The notes beneath the pieces are model-generated. The model saw only the letters and a program-made list of their open reading frames with translations, did no database searches and was not told the DNA's origin. DNA of 56,504 bases from Chloroflexota bacterium (lineage in GTDB: Bacteria > Chloroflexota > UBA6077 > SHYK01). How positions within the stretch are numbered: position 1 is the stretch's first letter; each line of letters starts with the position of its first letter. Shown here piece after piece: positions 9,622-19,079 of this stretch. The stretch is taken from NCBI GenBank assembly GCA_009377635.1, contig WHTR01000006.1, positions 1 through 56,504 on the forward strand. The letters run 5' to 3'. Made by a program: the position numbers and the translations under genes.

Positions 9622-10785
9622 CTACCCGCTGCGCCGCCGCCCGACGTATTCGCGGAGCGAGCCCTCGAGATTCGTGTCGACGATCGGATGGTCTCGCTCG
9701 CGGACGACCCCGAGCGGGTCCAGCCCCTCGCGCGTGCGCTCGATCTCGCGCATGATCATACGCCGGTACAGGACGATGCCGCGATCCGTCGTCGCGAGGC
9801 GCTCGGACCGCCGATCGGTGATCGGGCCCTGCGTCTCCCACGCCATGTAATCCTGCGCCGGAACCTCATCGAGCCGGAAGCGCGCGAACGGGTGCCGTGC
9901 GTCGATGGGCGCCTTGTACGGCGCCTCGTAGATCACCTCTGGCCGTTCGTCCTCGAGGTCCACGCCCGAACCATCGGGCCCCGGGTGGAACTCCACGATG
10001 AAGACATTGGTGTGCGTGTCATCGATCGGCACGCGCATCTGGGTTCGATTCGCGTTTCGGAGGATATTCGGGAAGATCAGCGGATGCTCATCGACGAGGC
10101 CATTGCGATAGGAGCGCTTCTTGATGATCCCACAGGGGACCTCGACGAACTCGAACTCCTCGACGTCGTCGGTCCGCCCGCGCGTGGTATTCGCAGGTCG
10201 CCGGTTCGCCCCATTGCCCCCGACGTCCTGGTGCAAGATCTGTAGGTGCGCCGGGTCGACCGAATTCTCCATCGCCTGGAACCAGTTGCAGTCGAGGCGC
10301 GGCTTGAGCCGCAGCACGCGCTGTCCGTCTCTGCGCGCCCACACGTCGTAGTGCGGGATCTCCGGCCCCGGTTCCGGACCGAGGTACGCCCAGTACATTC
10401 CGATGAATCTCCGCACCGGGTACGCCCGCTGCTTGACGGTCAAGTGAAACAGGCTTCCGGCGGGCTCGGCCGGACACTCGAGACAGTTTCCCTGCGCGTC
10501 GTAGAGCCAACCGTGATAGGCGCAGGCGATGCCACGCTCCTCAACTCGGCCGTACAGTAGCGAGGCGCCGCGGTGCGAGCAATGGTCGGCGAGGAGACCA
10601 ACATGTCCGCTTTTGTCCTTGAAGAGGACGAGGTCCTCCCCCAGGATACGGACGAAGCGCGTTGGCTGTTCGTCAGTCAGCTCCTGGACGTAGCCGACCG
10701 GGTGCCAGTAGCGACGCAGCAGCTCACCGGCTGGCGTGCCGGGGCCGATCCGGGTGAGCAGATCGTTCTCTTCCTGCGTCAGCAT
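9622..10785 (-). CDS. Rieske 2Fe-2S aromatic ring-hydroxylating oxygenase (phthalate 4,5-dioxygenase-like)
   Basis: 387 aa; Rieske motif CSHRGASLLYGRVEERGIACAYHGW; SVDPAHLQILHQ. Confidence 0.9.
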   Translation of the reverse strand: MLTQEENDLLTRIGPGTPAGELLRRYWHPVGYVQELTDEQPTRFVRILGEDLVLFKDKSGHVGLLADHCSHRGASLLYGRVEERGIACAYHGWLYDAQGNCLECPAEPAGSLFHLTVKQRAYPVRRFIGMYWAYLGPEPGPEIPHYDVWARRDGQRVLRLKPRLDCNWFQAMENSVDPAHLQILHQDVGGNGANRRPANTTRGRTDDVEEFEFVEVPCGIIKKRSYRNGLVDEHPLIFPNILRNANRTQMRVPIDDTHTNVFIVEFHPGPDGSGVDLEDERPEVIYEAPYKAPIDARHPFARFRLDEVPAQDYMAWETQGPITDRRSERLATTDRGIVLYRRMIMREIERTREGLDPLGVVRERDHPIVDTNLEGSLREYVGRRRSG

Positions 10786-10915
10786 CTTCCGCCTCCAGCG
10801 ACCCTTCTCGCGCCAGCGTACTCCGACTGAAAAGGCCGCGTCAAACGCACCGGCCCTCGAAAGGCGGCTGTGCCCCAGCCTCTGGTTCCATCGCCGTCAT
10901 GATGGGCGTCGTCCG

Positions 10916-11293
10916 TTAATTCAGGCCCGACGAGCCGCGGCCACGCCGGGCGAGTGCAGGGGGGAGCTCGAAGCGGCCATCCGGCAAGGGCGGGAAATCG
11001 TGCACGCCGACGATCGCCCCGATGGGGATCGGACCGTAGATGTGCGGAAACCACGGTGCGGACGGATCGGAACGGTTACTGGGCTCCCATCGCAGCTCTG
11101 CGTCCAGCCGGCCCGGATCGACTTCTAAGAGCACGAGATCGGTGCGCCCCGCATGGAAGGTGGCCGCGGGCAGGTGCACGGTGCCGGGATCAGAACAGTG
11201 CACAAAGCCGACGCGATCAAGACTTTCGGGTGCGTAGAAACCACGGTCACGGGCCGCGGCCCAGTCCGCGCGCGAGCAGATATGGGGGATCAT
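10916..11293 (-). CDS. DUF952 family protein
   Basis: 125 aa from ATG at 11293: MIPHICSRADWAAARDRGFYAPESLDRVGFVHCSDPGTV...PHIYGPIPIGAIVGVHDF. Confidence 0.8.
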   Translation of the reverse strand: MIPHICSRADWAAARDRGFYAPESLDRVGFVHCSDPGTVHLPAATFHAGRTDLVLLEVDPGRLDAELRWEPSNRSDPSAPWFPHIYGPIPIGAIVGVHDFPPLPDGRFELPPALARRGRGSSGLN

Positions 11294-11378
11294 CGTGGTA
11301 CTGCTTGGAGATCGCAGCGGCGCTCGGTGGCACGTTGCTCCGGCCCGTCGAGCGGTGCGGCCGACACCGAACCTGCAC

Positions 11379-12413
11379 CTACGCCGGCATCTCTCGTGGA
11401 AGCGCCCCGCCTTGGCCCTGAGACTCGAGCAGCTGCTGCATGTGGAACTCCATCGTGCGTGCTTCGTAGACGGCCATCGAGCTCCGCTCCGGCACCCCGC
11501 CGACAAAGTGGAAGCTGTTCATGTCCCAGTCGTAGAAGTCGTCCCCGCGGCCGTAGACCTCCTTGAACTTCCGTCCGGCCGCGCTACCGTGCAGCGCCGT
11601 TCGAGCCGGCAGCCTCTCCGGTGCCTCGGGGAGCAGCCCCTTCTCTCGATCGAACTCCCACTCCGACAGCTCCCCCCACATACGCCGGTAGCTCGGGAGA
11701 TAGTCCTCGTCGCGCACGACCAGGGCCGCGTGGAGCCCGCGCCACTCGCCGCGCCCGCCGACGCGGCGGCCGAGCTCTTCCGCCTGCCTGTAGACGTCCC
11801 GGGCTCCGCCGGCTAGCGGGAGCACGAGCGTGTTGCCCGGGATGTCGGAACTCTGGTTCGGGTCCAGCGCACAGAACCGATGGTAGAAGTCCGCCGTCCG
11901 CTGAAGGTCCCGCGACTCGTACACCCCATGGCTGATGCGCCCAACCTTGAGCGGCCCGCAGTCATCCATCGCTCCCGGTGGCAGGTGCACGGGCGCCCAG
12001 AACTCGAACTCGTTCCCGTCCGGGTCCTCCCAGTAGATCACCGTCCCGTCTTCTCCCTCGGCCGACGTGTGGATGGGATCGGAGTGCGGAACCTGGTGCT
12101 GATCCAGACGGCGCAGGTGCCCGTCAATGTCCTCCTGACGAGTGAAGAAACCGTATCGAGGACACTCCTTGCCCAACCCTCGCGTAGCCGGGAGCGGGTT
12201 CTTCTGCACAAAGCCACCATGGTGGCAGTGCGTCAGCTTCTGGAAGGCGCCGATCTGACGGCGCTCGTCCACCTGGCCGTACGGCCGAGCACCGAGGATG
12301 CGCTCGTGAAAGTCCATCCATCGATCCAGGTCGTTCGTCCCGACGACGTAATGATCGATCCAGTACACGGATCCCGGCCGCTGGTCCTCGAGCATGATGT
12401 CTTCCTCCCTCAT
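11379..12413 (-). CDS. VOC family (glyoxalase/extradiol dioxygenase fold) protein
   Basis: 344 aa; IDHYVVGTNDLDRWMDFHERILG, VIYWEDPDGNEFEFWAP, GRISHGVYESRDLQRTADFYHRF. Confidence 0.85.
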   Translation of the reverse strand: MREEDIMLEDQRPGSVYWIDHYVVGTNDLDRWMDFHERILGARPYGQVDERRQIGAFQKLTHCHHGGFVQKNPLPATRGLGKECPRYGFFTRQEDIDGHLRRLDQHQVPHSDPIHTSAEGEDGTVIYWEDPDGNEFEFWAPVHLPPGAMDDCGPLKVGRISHGVYESRDLQRTADFYHRFCALDPNQSSDIPGNTLVLPLAGGARDVYRQAEELGRRVGGRGEWRGLHAALVVRDEDYLPSYRRMWGELSEWEFDREKGLLPEAPERLPARTALHGSAAGRKFKEVYGRGDDFYDWDMNSFHFVGGVPERSSMAVYEARTMEFHMQQLLESQGQGGALPREMPA

Positions 12414-12505
12414 GCGTCGGCGATCGTCGCATCTGCAGGAAATGTATCTGCGAGCCGAGAAGCTGTCAAACCAGGCCGGACGACCCGAACGCAGGCACTC
12501 TTCAG

Positions 12506-12550
12506 ACCCACCTGCCCGTCCCTGTCAACCGCAGGGACGGGCAGGTGGGT
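12506..12550. terminator. Perfect 19-bp inverted repeat (ACCCACCTGCCCGTCCCTG / CAGGGACGGGCAGGTGGGT, 7-nt loop)
   Basis: Read directly; lies between two minus-strand genes. No adjacent T-tract, so the terminator role is tentative. Confidence 0.55.
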
Positions 12551-12648
12551 TCGGATGGCTGTGGAGCCGGTGCGGTCAGGCTCTCCGGGAGATCCACGCG
12601 GGCTCCTCGCTCCAGCGCCGTTCAACCGATCCTGACCTTGCTCCTCCC

Positions 12649-13203
12649 TCACTCGCCGACGCAAGACGCGATCCATTCCTTCGCCGGTGCAGTTCGTTCC
12701 TCCGCCCAATCCTGATATTCAAGATTCAACTGCCGGTATCGCTCGGCCTGCGGTGTGTCCAATCCCGCCTCATAGCCAGGCTGCGCCTTCAGCCAAGCGC
12801 TATACTCGCTCCGTTCGCGCTCCAACTCCTGGCCCGCGTCGGTCTGGAGCCACTGTCGATAACACGCGTTCGAGCGCATCGTCCTCAGCCCTTCTTCTGA
12901 GTGGAAATATGGCTGTGCTTCCAGCCACTGGAGATACTCTTCCCTGCCCTCCTGGCTACCCCGGATCTGGTCGGCCTCCTCGCGCGTTTTGGCGCATTTA
13001 TATAGATACGGAGGGGAATCTGGCACAGTGAAGTACCAGCGGGCCACACAGTCGCCCGGACCGGCTTCAGCGCCGGAAGTCACTTGTGCGACCTCCTCTC
13101 CCGGCGGTAAAGCAGCCGCGATCACCACGGCCATAGCCGGCACGAGGATTCCGGCGATGAACAACCACACCCCTGCTGAGGGCAAACGGTAGCCGTGTAG
13201 CAT
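12649..13203 (-). CDS. Hypothetical N-terminally anchored/secreted protein with repeated Y-x2-W motifs
   Basis: 184 aa; N-terminal TM/signal VWLFIAGILVPAMAVVIAAAL; units EEYLQWLEAQP, ACYRQWLQTDA, SEYSAWLKAQP, LEYQDWAEE. Confidence 0.75.
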   Translation of the reverse strand: MLHGYRLPSAGVWLFIAGILVPAMAVVIAAALPPGEEVAQVTSGAEAGPGDCVARWYFTVPDSPPYLYKCAKTREEADQIRGSQEGREEYLQWLEAQPYFHSEEGLRTMRSNACYRQWLQTDAGQELERERSEYSAWLKAQPGYEAGLDTPQAERYRQLNLEYQDWAEERTAPAKEWIASCVGE

Positions 13204-13301
13204 GATTCCTCCCTTCGAATCACTCTAGAGTCAAGCACGTGCAGCCTGATCACGTCAGTACTCCTATTACCAACGCACCTCCTTGGCATCGTGTCTGCAC
13301 C

Positions 13302-14606
13302 TCACGGAAGGCGGAAATGGAACTCCCACGGGCCGGTCATTCGGACTATGTCCGTCGGGTCTCCCGAATGCAGAGTGAACGCGTCGACGCGGAACGTGCA
13401 CTCCGTGCCAGGCGCTCCAGGCGGAGAATCGAACATCGCCTGCCAGACCCCCGGCGCGATGTGGTAAGGATTCCCCGCAGCCCACCCTTCGGTGGGATCG
13501 CCGCCGACGAGGCAACCGTCCCCCTTCAATCGCACACCGACAGGCTGCCAGTTCGGCCCGTCAGGCGCCTCGGGAATGCTGGTGACGCGGAAACGGACGA
13601 CCGTCGCGCTCGGCGCAGCGCTCACACGCTCGAGGGTGAGGGTCACGGCCATCCCGTCCACCTGACTGCGCACCTCAACGCACTTCTCACCCTCGTCATT
13701 TTCAACGACGCGACGGCTCAGGGCGTCTAACCTATCGCAGCGAATCGTCACATCCTCGGACGTCACACTCGACTGCGGTTCGATGACCCGGCCACGAACT
13801 AGCGGCAGGATGAAGCGATACTCCCACGGGCCGGGGAGCGTCACGATTCGCACGCGTCGGTCGTCAACGATGTGCGCAGCCGAAAGCTGCGGGAAGGTGA
13901 GCGTGAACGTCACCTCCCGGGTATTCGATGGGAGCTCCGGCACGGAAAAGAAGTCGAGCCTCGCCGCCGCGCCGTTCACTTCTCCAGCCCCCCTGCCACC
14001 GGTCGGGCTGTAGCGGCGCCCCTCTGAATCGACGAGCTCTGGCACCACACGAGGTGTCGTGTGCTCGGCGGCGAATGATTCCGGCACGGCGACGGTGGAG
14101 GCGATAGCGACGAGGCTCGGATCGGCGTAGGCGCGCTCGAGCGTGATCGTCATGTCGTGATGAGTCTGTGAGAGATTGAGCTCCTGGACGAATCCCGCCT
14201 CCGCGACGTGCGACAGTCCGGGAGAGGTCTGCCAAATCCTCTGGACCAACGGTGAGACAGCCGCGTACGCCACAGCCGCCATGAGCAGGAGCGCGACGAT
14301 CGCGGGAATAATTCGCCAGCCGCGGGGCAGCCACGAGGCGGGCAAACGGACAGAGCGGATGCGCGGCGGCCCGTCGCGGCGCACCCGCCACCCGCGCGCG
14401 TTCTCTTCGAGGGCGAGCTGCAGGGCATTCGTCCACAGCCGCGCGCGCGTGGCCGGTTCCAGCGGCGGCACCTGCTCAGCCTCGACAACGAGCCGAGTGA
14501 CCTCATCCAGCTCCGGGTCGAGGTCGGTACCCTGATCCGTCCCAGACAGAACCGCATCCAGCCGCTTGCTCTGCGCCTCGGCCTCGATCCGTTCGTCGTA
14601 CTTCAT
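13302..14606 (-). CDS. Membrane-anchored DUF4179-like protein, putative anti-sigma factor
   Basis: 434 aa; single TM IIPAIVALLLMAAVAYAAV, large extracytoplasmic region; ATGA overlap with the upstream sigma gene. Confidence 0.75.
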   Translation of the reverse strand: MKYDERIEAEAQSKRLDAVLSGTDQGTDLDPELDEVTRLVVEAEQVPPLEPATRARLWTNALQLALEENARGWRVRRDGPPRIRSVRLPASWLPRGWRIIPAIVALLLMAAVAYAAVSPLVQRIWQTSPGLSHVAEAGFVQELNLSQTHHDMTITLERAYADPSLVAIASTVAVPESFAAEHTTPRVVPELVDSEGRRYSPTGGRGAGEVNGAAARLDFFSVPELPSNTREVTFTLTFPQLSAAHIVDDRRVRIVTLPGPWEYRFILPLVRGRVIEPQSSVTSEDVTIRCDRLDALSRRVVENDEGEKCVEVRSQVDGMAVTLTLERVSAAPSATVVRFRVTSIPEAPDGPNWQPVGVRLKGDGCLVGGDPTEGWAAGNPYHIAPGVWQAMFDSPPGAPGTECTFRVDAFTLHSGDPTDIVRMTGPWEFHFRLP

Positions 14607-15202
14607 GCTGATCGCTCCGGTTCATCCATGGTCGCTCGGTACCGCGCGTGGAGCCCGCGGATGACGCGATGAAGTTGCATCGTCACCGCCCCTTCGCTCT
14701 TCCCGACAACATGTCCGATCCCCGCATTGCTCAGGTGGCCGGCCACGCGCAGGGACAAGAGCTCCCGCTCGTCGGCCGCGAGCGCGCCGATCAGCCGCCT
14801 CATGACCGCCACGGCCTCTGAGTCCAGCACCACGGCGAGCGGGTTGGGCCCAGGATCGGCGAGCGCCTCCGTCTCTTCGTGGAGGCGGGCGGCCGACGGC
14901 CGTCGCACGTGACTCGTGCGAGCGTTCCGTGCGATGGCGAAGAGCCACGCCGGAAACGAGGGGCCCCGAAACGTTCCCAGCTTCTCCAGCGCCGATGCGA
15001 AGGTCACGCTCGTCAAGTCTTCCGCATCCTCCCGGTGGCCGAGGCTGCGAAGGTGGTAGCCGTAGACACGATCGAGATACTGCTCGTAGAGCGTCGCGAA
15101 GGCGGCGCGATCGACGAGCGCTGCGCGAACCAGCTCGCCGTCTGTGCGCTCACCCACGGGATTGGCTTCGTTTGAGGACTGTGAGGGCCTCGCCTCTGGC
15201 AT
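14603..15202 (-). CDS. RNA polymerase sigma-70 factor, ECF type
   Basis: 199 aa; YEQYLDRVYGYHLRSLGHREDAEDLTSVTFASALEKLGTFRGPSFPAWLFAIARN and LSNAGIGHVVGKSEGAVTMQLHRVIRGL. Confidence 0.9.
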   Translation of the reverse strand: MPEARPSQSSNEANPVGERTDGELVRAALVDRAAFATLYEQYLDRVYGYHLRSLGHREDAEDLTSVTFASALEKLGTFRGPSFPAWLFAIARNARTSHVRRPSAARLHEETEALADPGPNPLAVVLDSEAVAVMRRLIGALAADERELLSLRVAGHLSNAGIGHVVGKSEGAVTMQLHRVIRGLHARYRATMDEPERSA

Positions 15203-15383
15203 CCTCGGTCTCCCGCATCACCATGAACGTGTTATCGGCCTCTATGTATATAGACGCACGACGCATGCGAACCTAACAACCTGCGGTCCGGCTCGCGCGC
15301 TCGTCCTTATCCGACGCCGCGCGGCGCGCTGGCGATCCGCGCGTGCGGTTCCTATGCGCCAGGCCTTGAGGGACGACGGTTCC

Positions 15384-16655
15384 TCACGGGCATGGCGGAT
15401 CCCCGCTCATCAGCAATGGACATACGTGGTCCGACAATCTCAGAACGCATAGCACTGACTCAATCGGCTCGGCGTCGGAGACCACGTCGTAGATCGACAC
15501 GCTCGTGATCGTGCCGGTTGCTGCAACCGAAGACATCGTCCCATGGAACATGTCCGCCTCTCGGTTGCCGCTGATAAGGACGAACGCAGGCTGAGGGGAT
15601 CCGGACACCAGCTGGGCATAGGGACGATACCGACCGCACCCGTCAGGCGTACTCGCGATGATGCGCTCGCGGCTCTCGAAGGTGAGAGGATAGGCGAGCC
15701 AGTAATCCGCGTAGACGCGATCGATGCCCTGATCATCCAGAAAGCGGATCAAGGCAGAACGTGTTTCGGGGGTACTTCCGCCCCCCGGGGCTGGCGAGAG
15801 TAGCCAAGGATCCGCCGTGGCCAGGTTGTGGACGTTCAGCGCCAGGGGGAGCATGACCGTCATGAGGAAGAGCGATCGGCGCGGACGCAAGCGCCACGCA
15901 ACGCCGGCATCGAGCGGCACCAGGACGTACAGGAGAAGGGCATAGCGGGGCTCCGCGGGCCATAACGAGAGCTGCGTGAAGGGGAGGAATGCCACTGCGG
16001 CCAGCCCGACGGTGATGAGCAGGGCCGGCCCGGTCTCCGATCTGTTTCCGCGCCGGAGAAGACGAAAAAGAGGCTGGCGGTACGGAATCAATCCGATCAC
16101 GAGGAGGACGTCTGCCACAACCGCTACTGGTAGGTGCTGGGCGGGCCCGATGGTGCCGTGGGCCTGCCACAGGTCAGTGTTGCCTATCGGTTGAGCGAGT
16201 CCAACCAGGACTGGCAGCCCGACACGCCAGAGGCTCAACAGGCTGCTGGGAATCTCAGCCCACGTCGTCGCCTGGTCTGCCAGGGCTGCCGCGGTCGTTA
16301 GATGTCCGCGGACACTGTCGACGATGAAGGGTGCGGCTCCGAGCAGAAACCCAACACTCGCGACGATGCCGGCACCGATGACGGCTCGGCCGAGGCGGAG
16401 CATCAAGTACGCGGCGACCGGCGCCAGGTAGATCACAGCGAGCTGGTTGGTCCAGAAGGCGAGCCCTGCGGCCAGCCCGAGCAGCGTCGGCCAGGCGGCG
16501 GACCGCGCCGCGCTTATCCCGATTCGCGTCCACCTGAGGCGGACCCCTCCCGGCCGTGCCATGAGATCGGGCCGGGACGGGTCGGCTGACAACGCTGGGC
16601 CGGGCGTCCCCGCCCTGACGCGGTCCCCCACGACCAGCGCGAGGAGCAGAACTAG
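15384..16655 (-). pseudogene. C-terminal part of a split polytopic glycosyltransferase
   Basis: Continues ...LVLLLALVVGDRV... and polytopic C-terminus in a different frame from the N-terminal part; separated by the element at 16652-16807. Confidence 0.75.
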
Positions 16656-16807
16656 TGGGTCACTTCTCATGGATATTGCCATTGCTTCGGGTTCCATCGT
16701 CCGGTAGGGCGGGGCCTTGTGCCCCGCCGTTGCGCCGCGAAGCGGCGCGGGACAAGCCCGCGCCCTACTGGACGAAAAGGCCACGCTCACAGGAACTGAC
16801 CCACTAG
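16652..16807. mobile_element. MITE-like non-autonomous element, CTAG-flanked, inserted in a glycosyltransferase gene
   Basis: CTAGTGGGTCACTTC ... GAACTGACCCACTAG terminal inverted repeats; internal GC-rich hairpin core GTAGGGCGGGGCCTTGTGCCCCGCC...GGCGCGGGACAAGCCCGCGCCCTAC; excising 152 bp restores GELV|LLLALVVG. Confidence 0.8.
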
Positions 16808-17263
16808 CTCGCCCAAGAACAGGAGCTCCGCGTACCCACCCCGCGGCTTCGTGCTCCACACGGCGAGCATGGTGGGCGGCACGGCCAGGTAGAGGGCCGT
16901 GAGCAGCGCCGGCCCTCGGCCAAAGAGCCGAGCCGCAACCGTGTAGCTCAGACCAATGAACCCCACCGAGAAGAGTGTCGGGACGAGCTTGAGGGCGAAG
17001 GTCGTGGGACCGAGGAGGGCGAAGGCGAGCGCAGCGGCGTAGGCCTCCAGCGCGCCCATGTAATTCTGGCCCCAGTAGAAGACTGGCCGCTCGCCGTCGT
17101 AGAGGATGTGGCGGGCCATCAATCCGACGACTGCCTCGTCACCCTCCAGCCAGCCGAGGGGGCTCGCGATGACGACCAGTCGGAGGGCCAGCGCGCCGAG
17201 CAGGATCGGGGCGAGCGCAGTCATCACGATCAACCCAGCGCCCGTGCTCCCCCGCTCGTGCAT
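16808..17263 (-). pseudogene. N-terminal part of a split polytopic glycosyltransferase (ArnT/PMT-like)
   Basis: MHERGSTGAGLIVMTALAPILLGALALRLVVIASPLGWLEGDEAVVGLMARHILYDGERPVFYWGQNYMGALEAY...YAELLFLGELV, then stops within the element. Confidence 0.8.
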
Positions 17264-17462
17264 GGCGTACTCGCGTTTGGCATCTATGTCCACAGGGCGA
17301 CCTGCTTTCCTCGTCCTGCGCACTCTGCCGGCCGCCAAGGTCGACTCGTAACAAATAACCGAGGGTCGTTACCAGGGATCGCTAATTGCAGGTGGCAACG
17401 AATCCGGCGTTGTGTGCTGGCGAATCAGCGCCTCGGTCAATCCGGGCATGATCGTGTCCATG

Positions 17463-18160
17463 TCAGAAAACCTCCGCGTCCTCCGGGTACAGATCAGCCG
17501 GCTCGATGAGCAAGCAGTCGCCGTGCTCCGCGCGCTGGCGGACGATGCGATCGAAGCCGGCGCGACTGGCCAGCACCCACAGGGGGCGCTCAGCGAGCGG
17601 GAGCTGCTGCGCCTTTCGCTGCAGGTTCATGAACACCCGCTCGTCCACCGGCCCCGCGGTCCATGTGCATTCGCCGACCAGCGTGGCTTGTCCGCGCCAG
17701 AGGCCGACGAGGTCGATCTCCTCTCTCGGATCCCACCAGCGCCCGAGTTGCGCAACGGACGCAGGCAACTGGCCCGTCTCCAGGCGCCGCCAGAGGTGCT
17801 GGATGCATACCTCCTCCCAGGTCGTACGCGCCACGAACTCGTCGAGTGTGGGAGCGATCTCGCGCTCCCAGACGTAGGGCGCGCGCCCGAGCTGCAGGAG
17901 CGACTGGAACGGCGACACGTAGTGAAACCAAAAGCGGAGGTAGGGATCAGCCAGGCGATAGAGGACACGCTGGGTCCGAGCACGCTGCCGTTCCGTCTCG
18001 GGCACCTCGCGGCGCAGAAGTTGGAGCTCCTGCAGTCGACGCAGGTGGTCGAAGATCTCGTCGGCGCTCCGTCGTCCCACCGCCTGCGCGATGGTGTCCA
18101 GCCCGGGGGTCACTTCACAGACATACGGGAACTCGTCCAGCACGATGAGCAGGCGCTGCG
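17463..18160 (-). pseudogene. Remnant of an ATPase_2/DUF234-type ATPase (P-loop and middle missing)
   Basis: RLLIVLDEFPYVCEVTPGL joined directly to DTIAQAVGRRSADEIFDHLRRLQELQLLRREVPET...DPYLRFWFHYVSP...REEIDLVGLWRGQATLVGECTWTAGPV. Confidence 0.65.
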
Positions 18161-18282
18161 CCCGATGTCCGCGCCAGCCGGGTGACCCCGCCACGTCCCA
18201 GCGCGTGTGCTTCGGCAGCCAGCACCAACCGACGTTGTTTCTTGTTGAGGTGTGGCAGACCAGATTATTTCTCCGCGGGCTC

Positions 18283-18687
18283 TTAGCTTGCCAGGCGGCG
18301 AGCGATAAGCGGCCGTACCTCGGCAATTCTTCCGTAGTCCCGATCGACGTGGACGACGCCAAGCCCGTGGAACAGCGCAGTCTCCGCTATCAGCAGATCT
18401 GGAATAGGTGTGCGGTGCCACATTCCATGGTGATGGGCCAGATCCTGCTGGAGGCGAAGCGCGCGGTCAAAAATGTCCGCCGGGGCGGCAACGATCTGGA
18501 AGCTGGCGTGCAGCAGCGACTTGCGGGCATCGTAGTCGGCGGCTGATCTCGCCGAGTAGAGCTGCTCCAACTCCCCGACCGCGCACACAAACAATACGCC
18601 CGCGAGTTCCGCGAGCTGAGCGCCCACAACCGGATCATCAGCCCGCGCGGCAGCGCTCTTGTCCAGGACCCAACCGTTTAGCGCCAC
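18283..18687 (-). CDS. PIN-domain toxin, VapC family
   Basis: 134 aa; WVLDKSA, CAVGELEQLY, PIPDLLIAETALFHGLGVVHVDRDYGRIAEV. Confidence 0.85.
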   Translation of the reverse strand: MALNGWVLDKSAAARADDPVVGAQLAELAGVLFVCAVGELEQLYSARSAADYDARKSLLHASFQIVAAPADIFDRALRLQQDLAHHHGMWHRTPIPDLLIAETALFHGLGVVHVDRDYGRIAEVRPLIARRLAS

Positions 18688-18905
18688 ATAGCGTCCGAGG
18701 CCAACACCGACAGATCAAGATGGGCGTTCAGGCTGAGCAAGTAGGCGCGCTGGGCCTCGGCCCGGTGCGTGGCATTCGCCTCGGCAGCTTCGGCAGCGCG
18801 CCGTAGGGCCTCTTCAACGGTGGCGCGGGTCGTTCTGCCTGGCAGTGCCCGCTTAGCCCGCGCCAGCAGGTCTTCATCAATCTCAATAGTAGTCCTCTTC
18901 GGCAT
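18678..18905 (-). CDS. VapB-type antitoxin
   Basis: 75 aa; MPKRTTIEIDEDLLARAKRALPGRTTRATVEEALRRA; overlaps vapC by 10 bp. Confidence 0.85.
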   Translation of the reverse strand: MPKRTTIEIDEDLLARAKRALPGRTTRATVEEALRRAAEAAEANATHRAEAQRAYLLSLNAHLDLSVLASDAMWR

Positions 18906-19079
18906 GCGTACATACTATCACAATCTTCTGTACACCAATGGCGCTGATCCTTAACGGGCGCCAGCGTGACGGCGTCATGGTCATGTACGCCAATCGCGCG
19001 TTCGATCACGCGCAAGGCTAGGCCAAACCAACTTGGATCGTCCGACGAAACGACACGCTCATCTGATCGTCCGGATCTA

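Noticed and set aside
17372-17461. Minus-strand MDTIMPGLTEALIRQHTTPDSLPPAISDPW* as a possible N-terminal stub of a SWIM zinc-finger protein
   Set aside because: Only about 15 residues look suggestive and no zinc-binding motif follows; too short to support.
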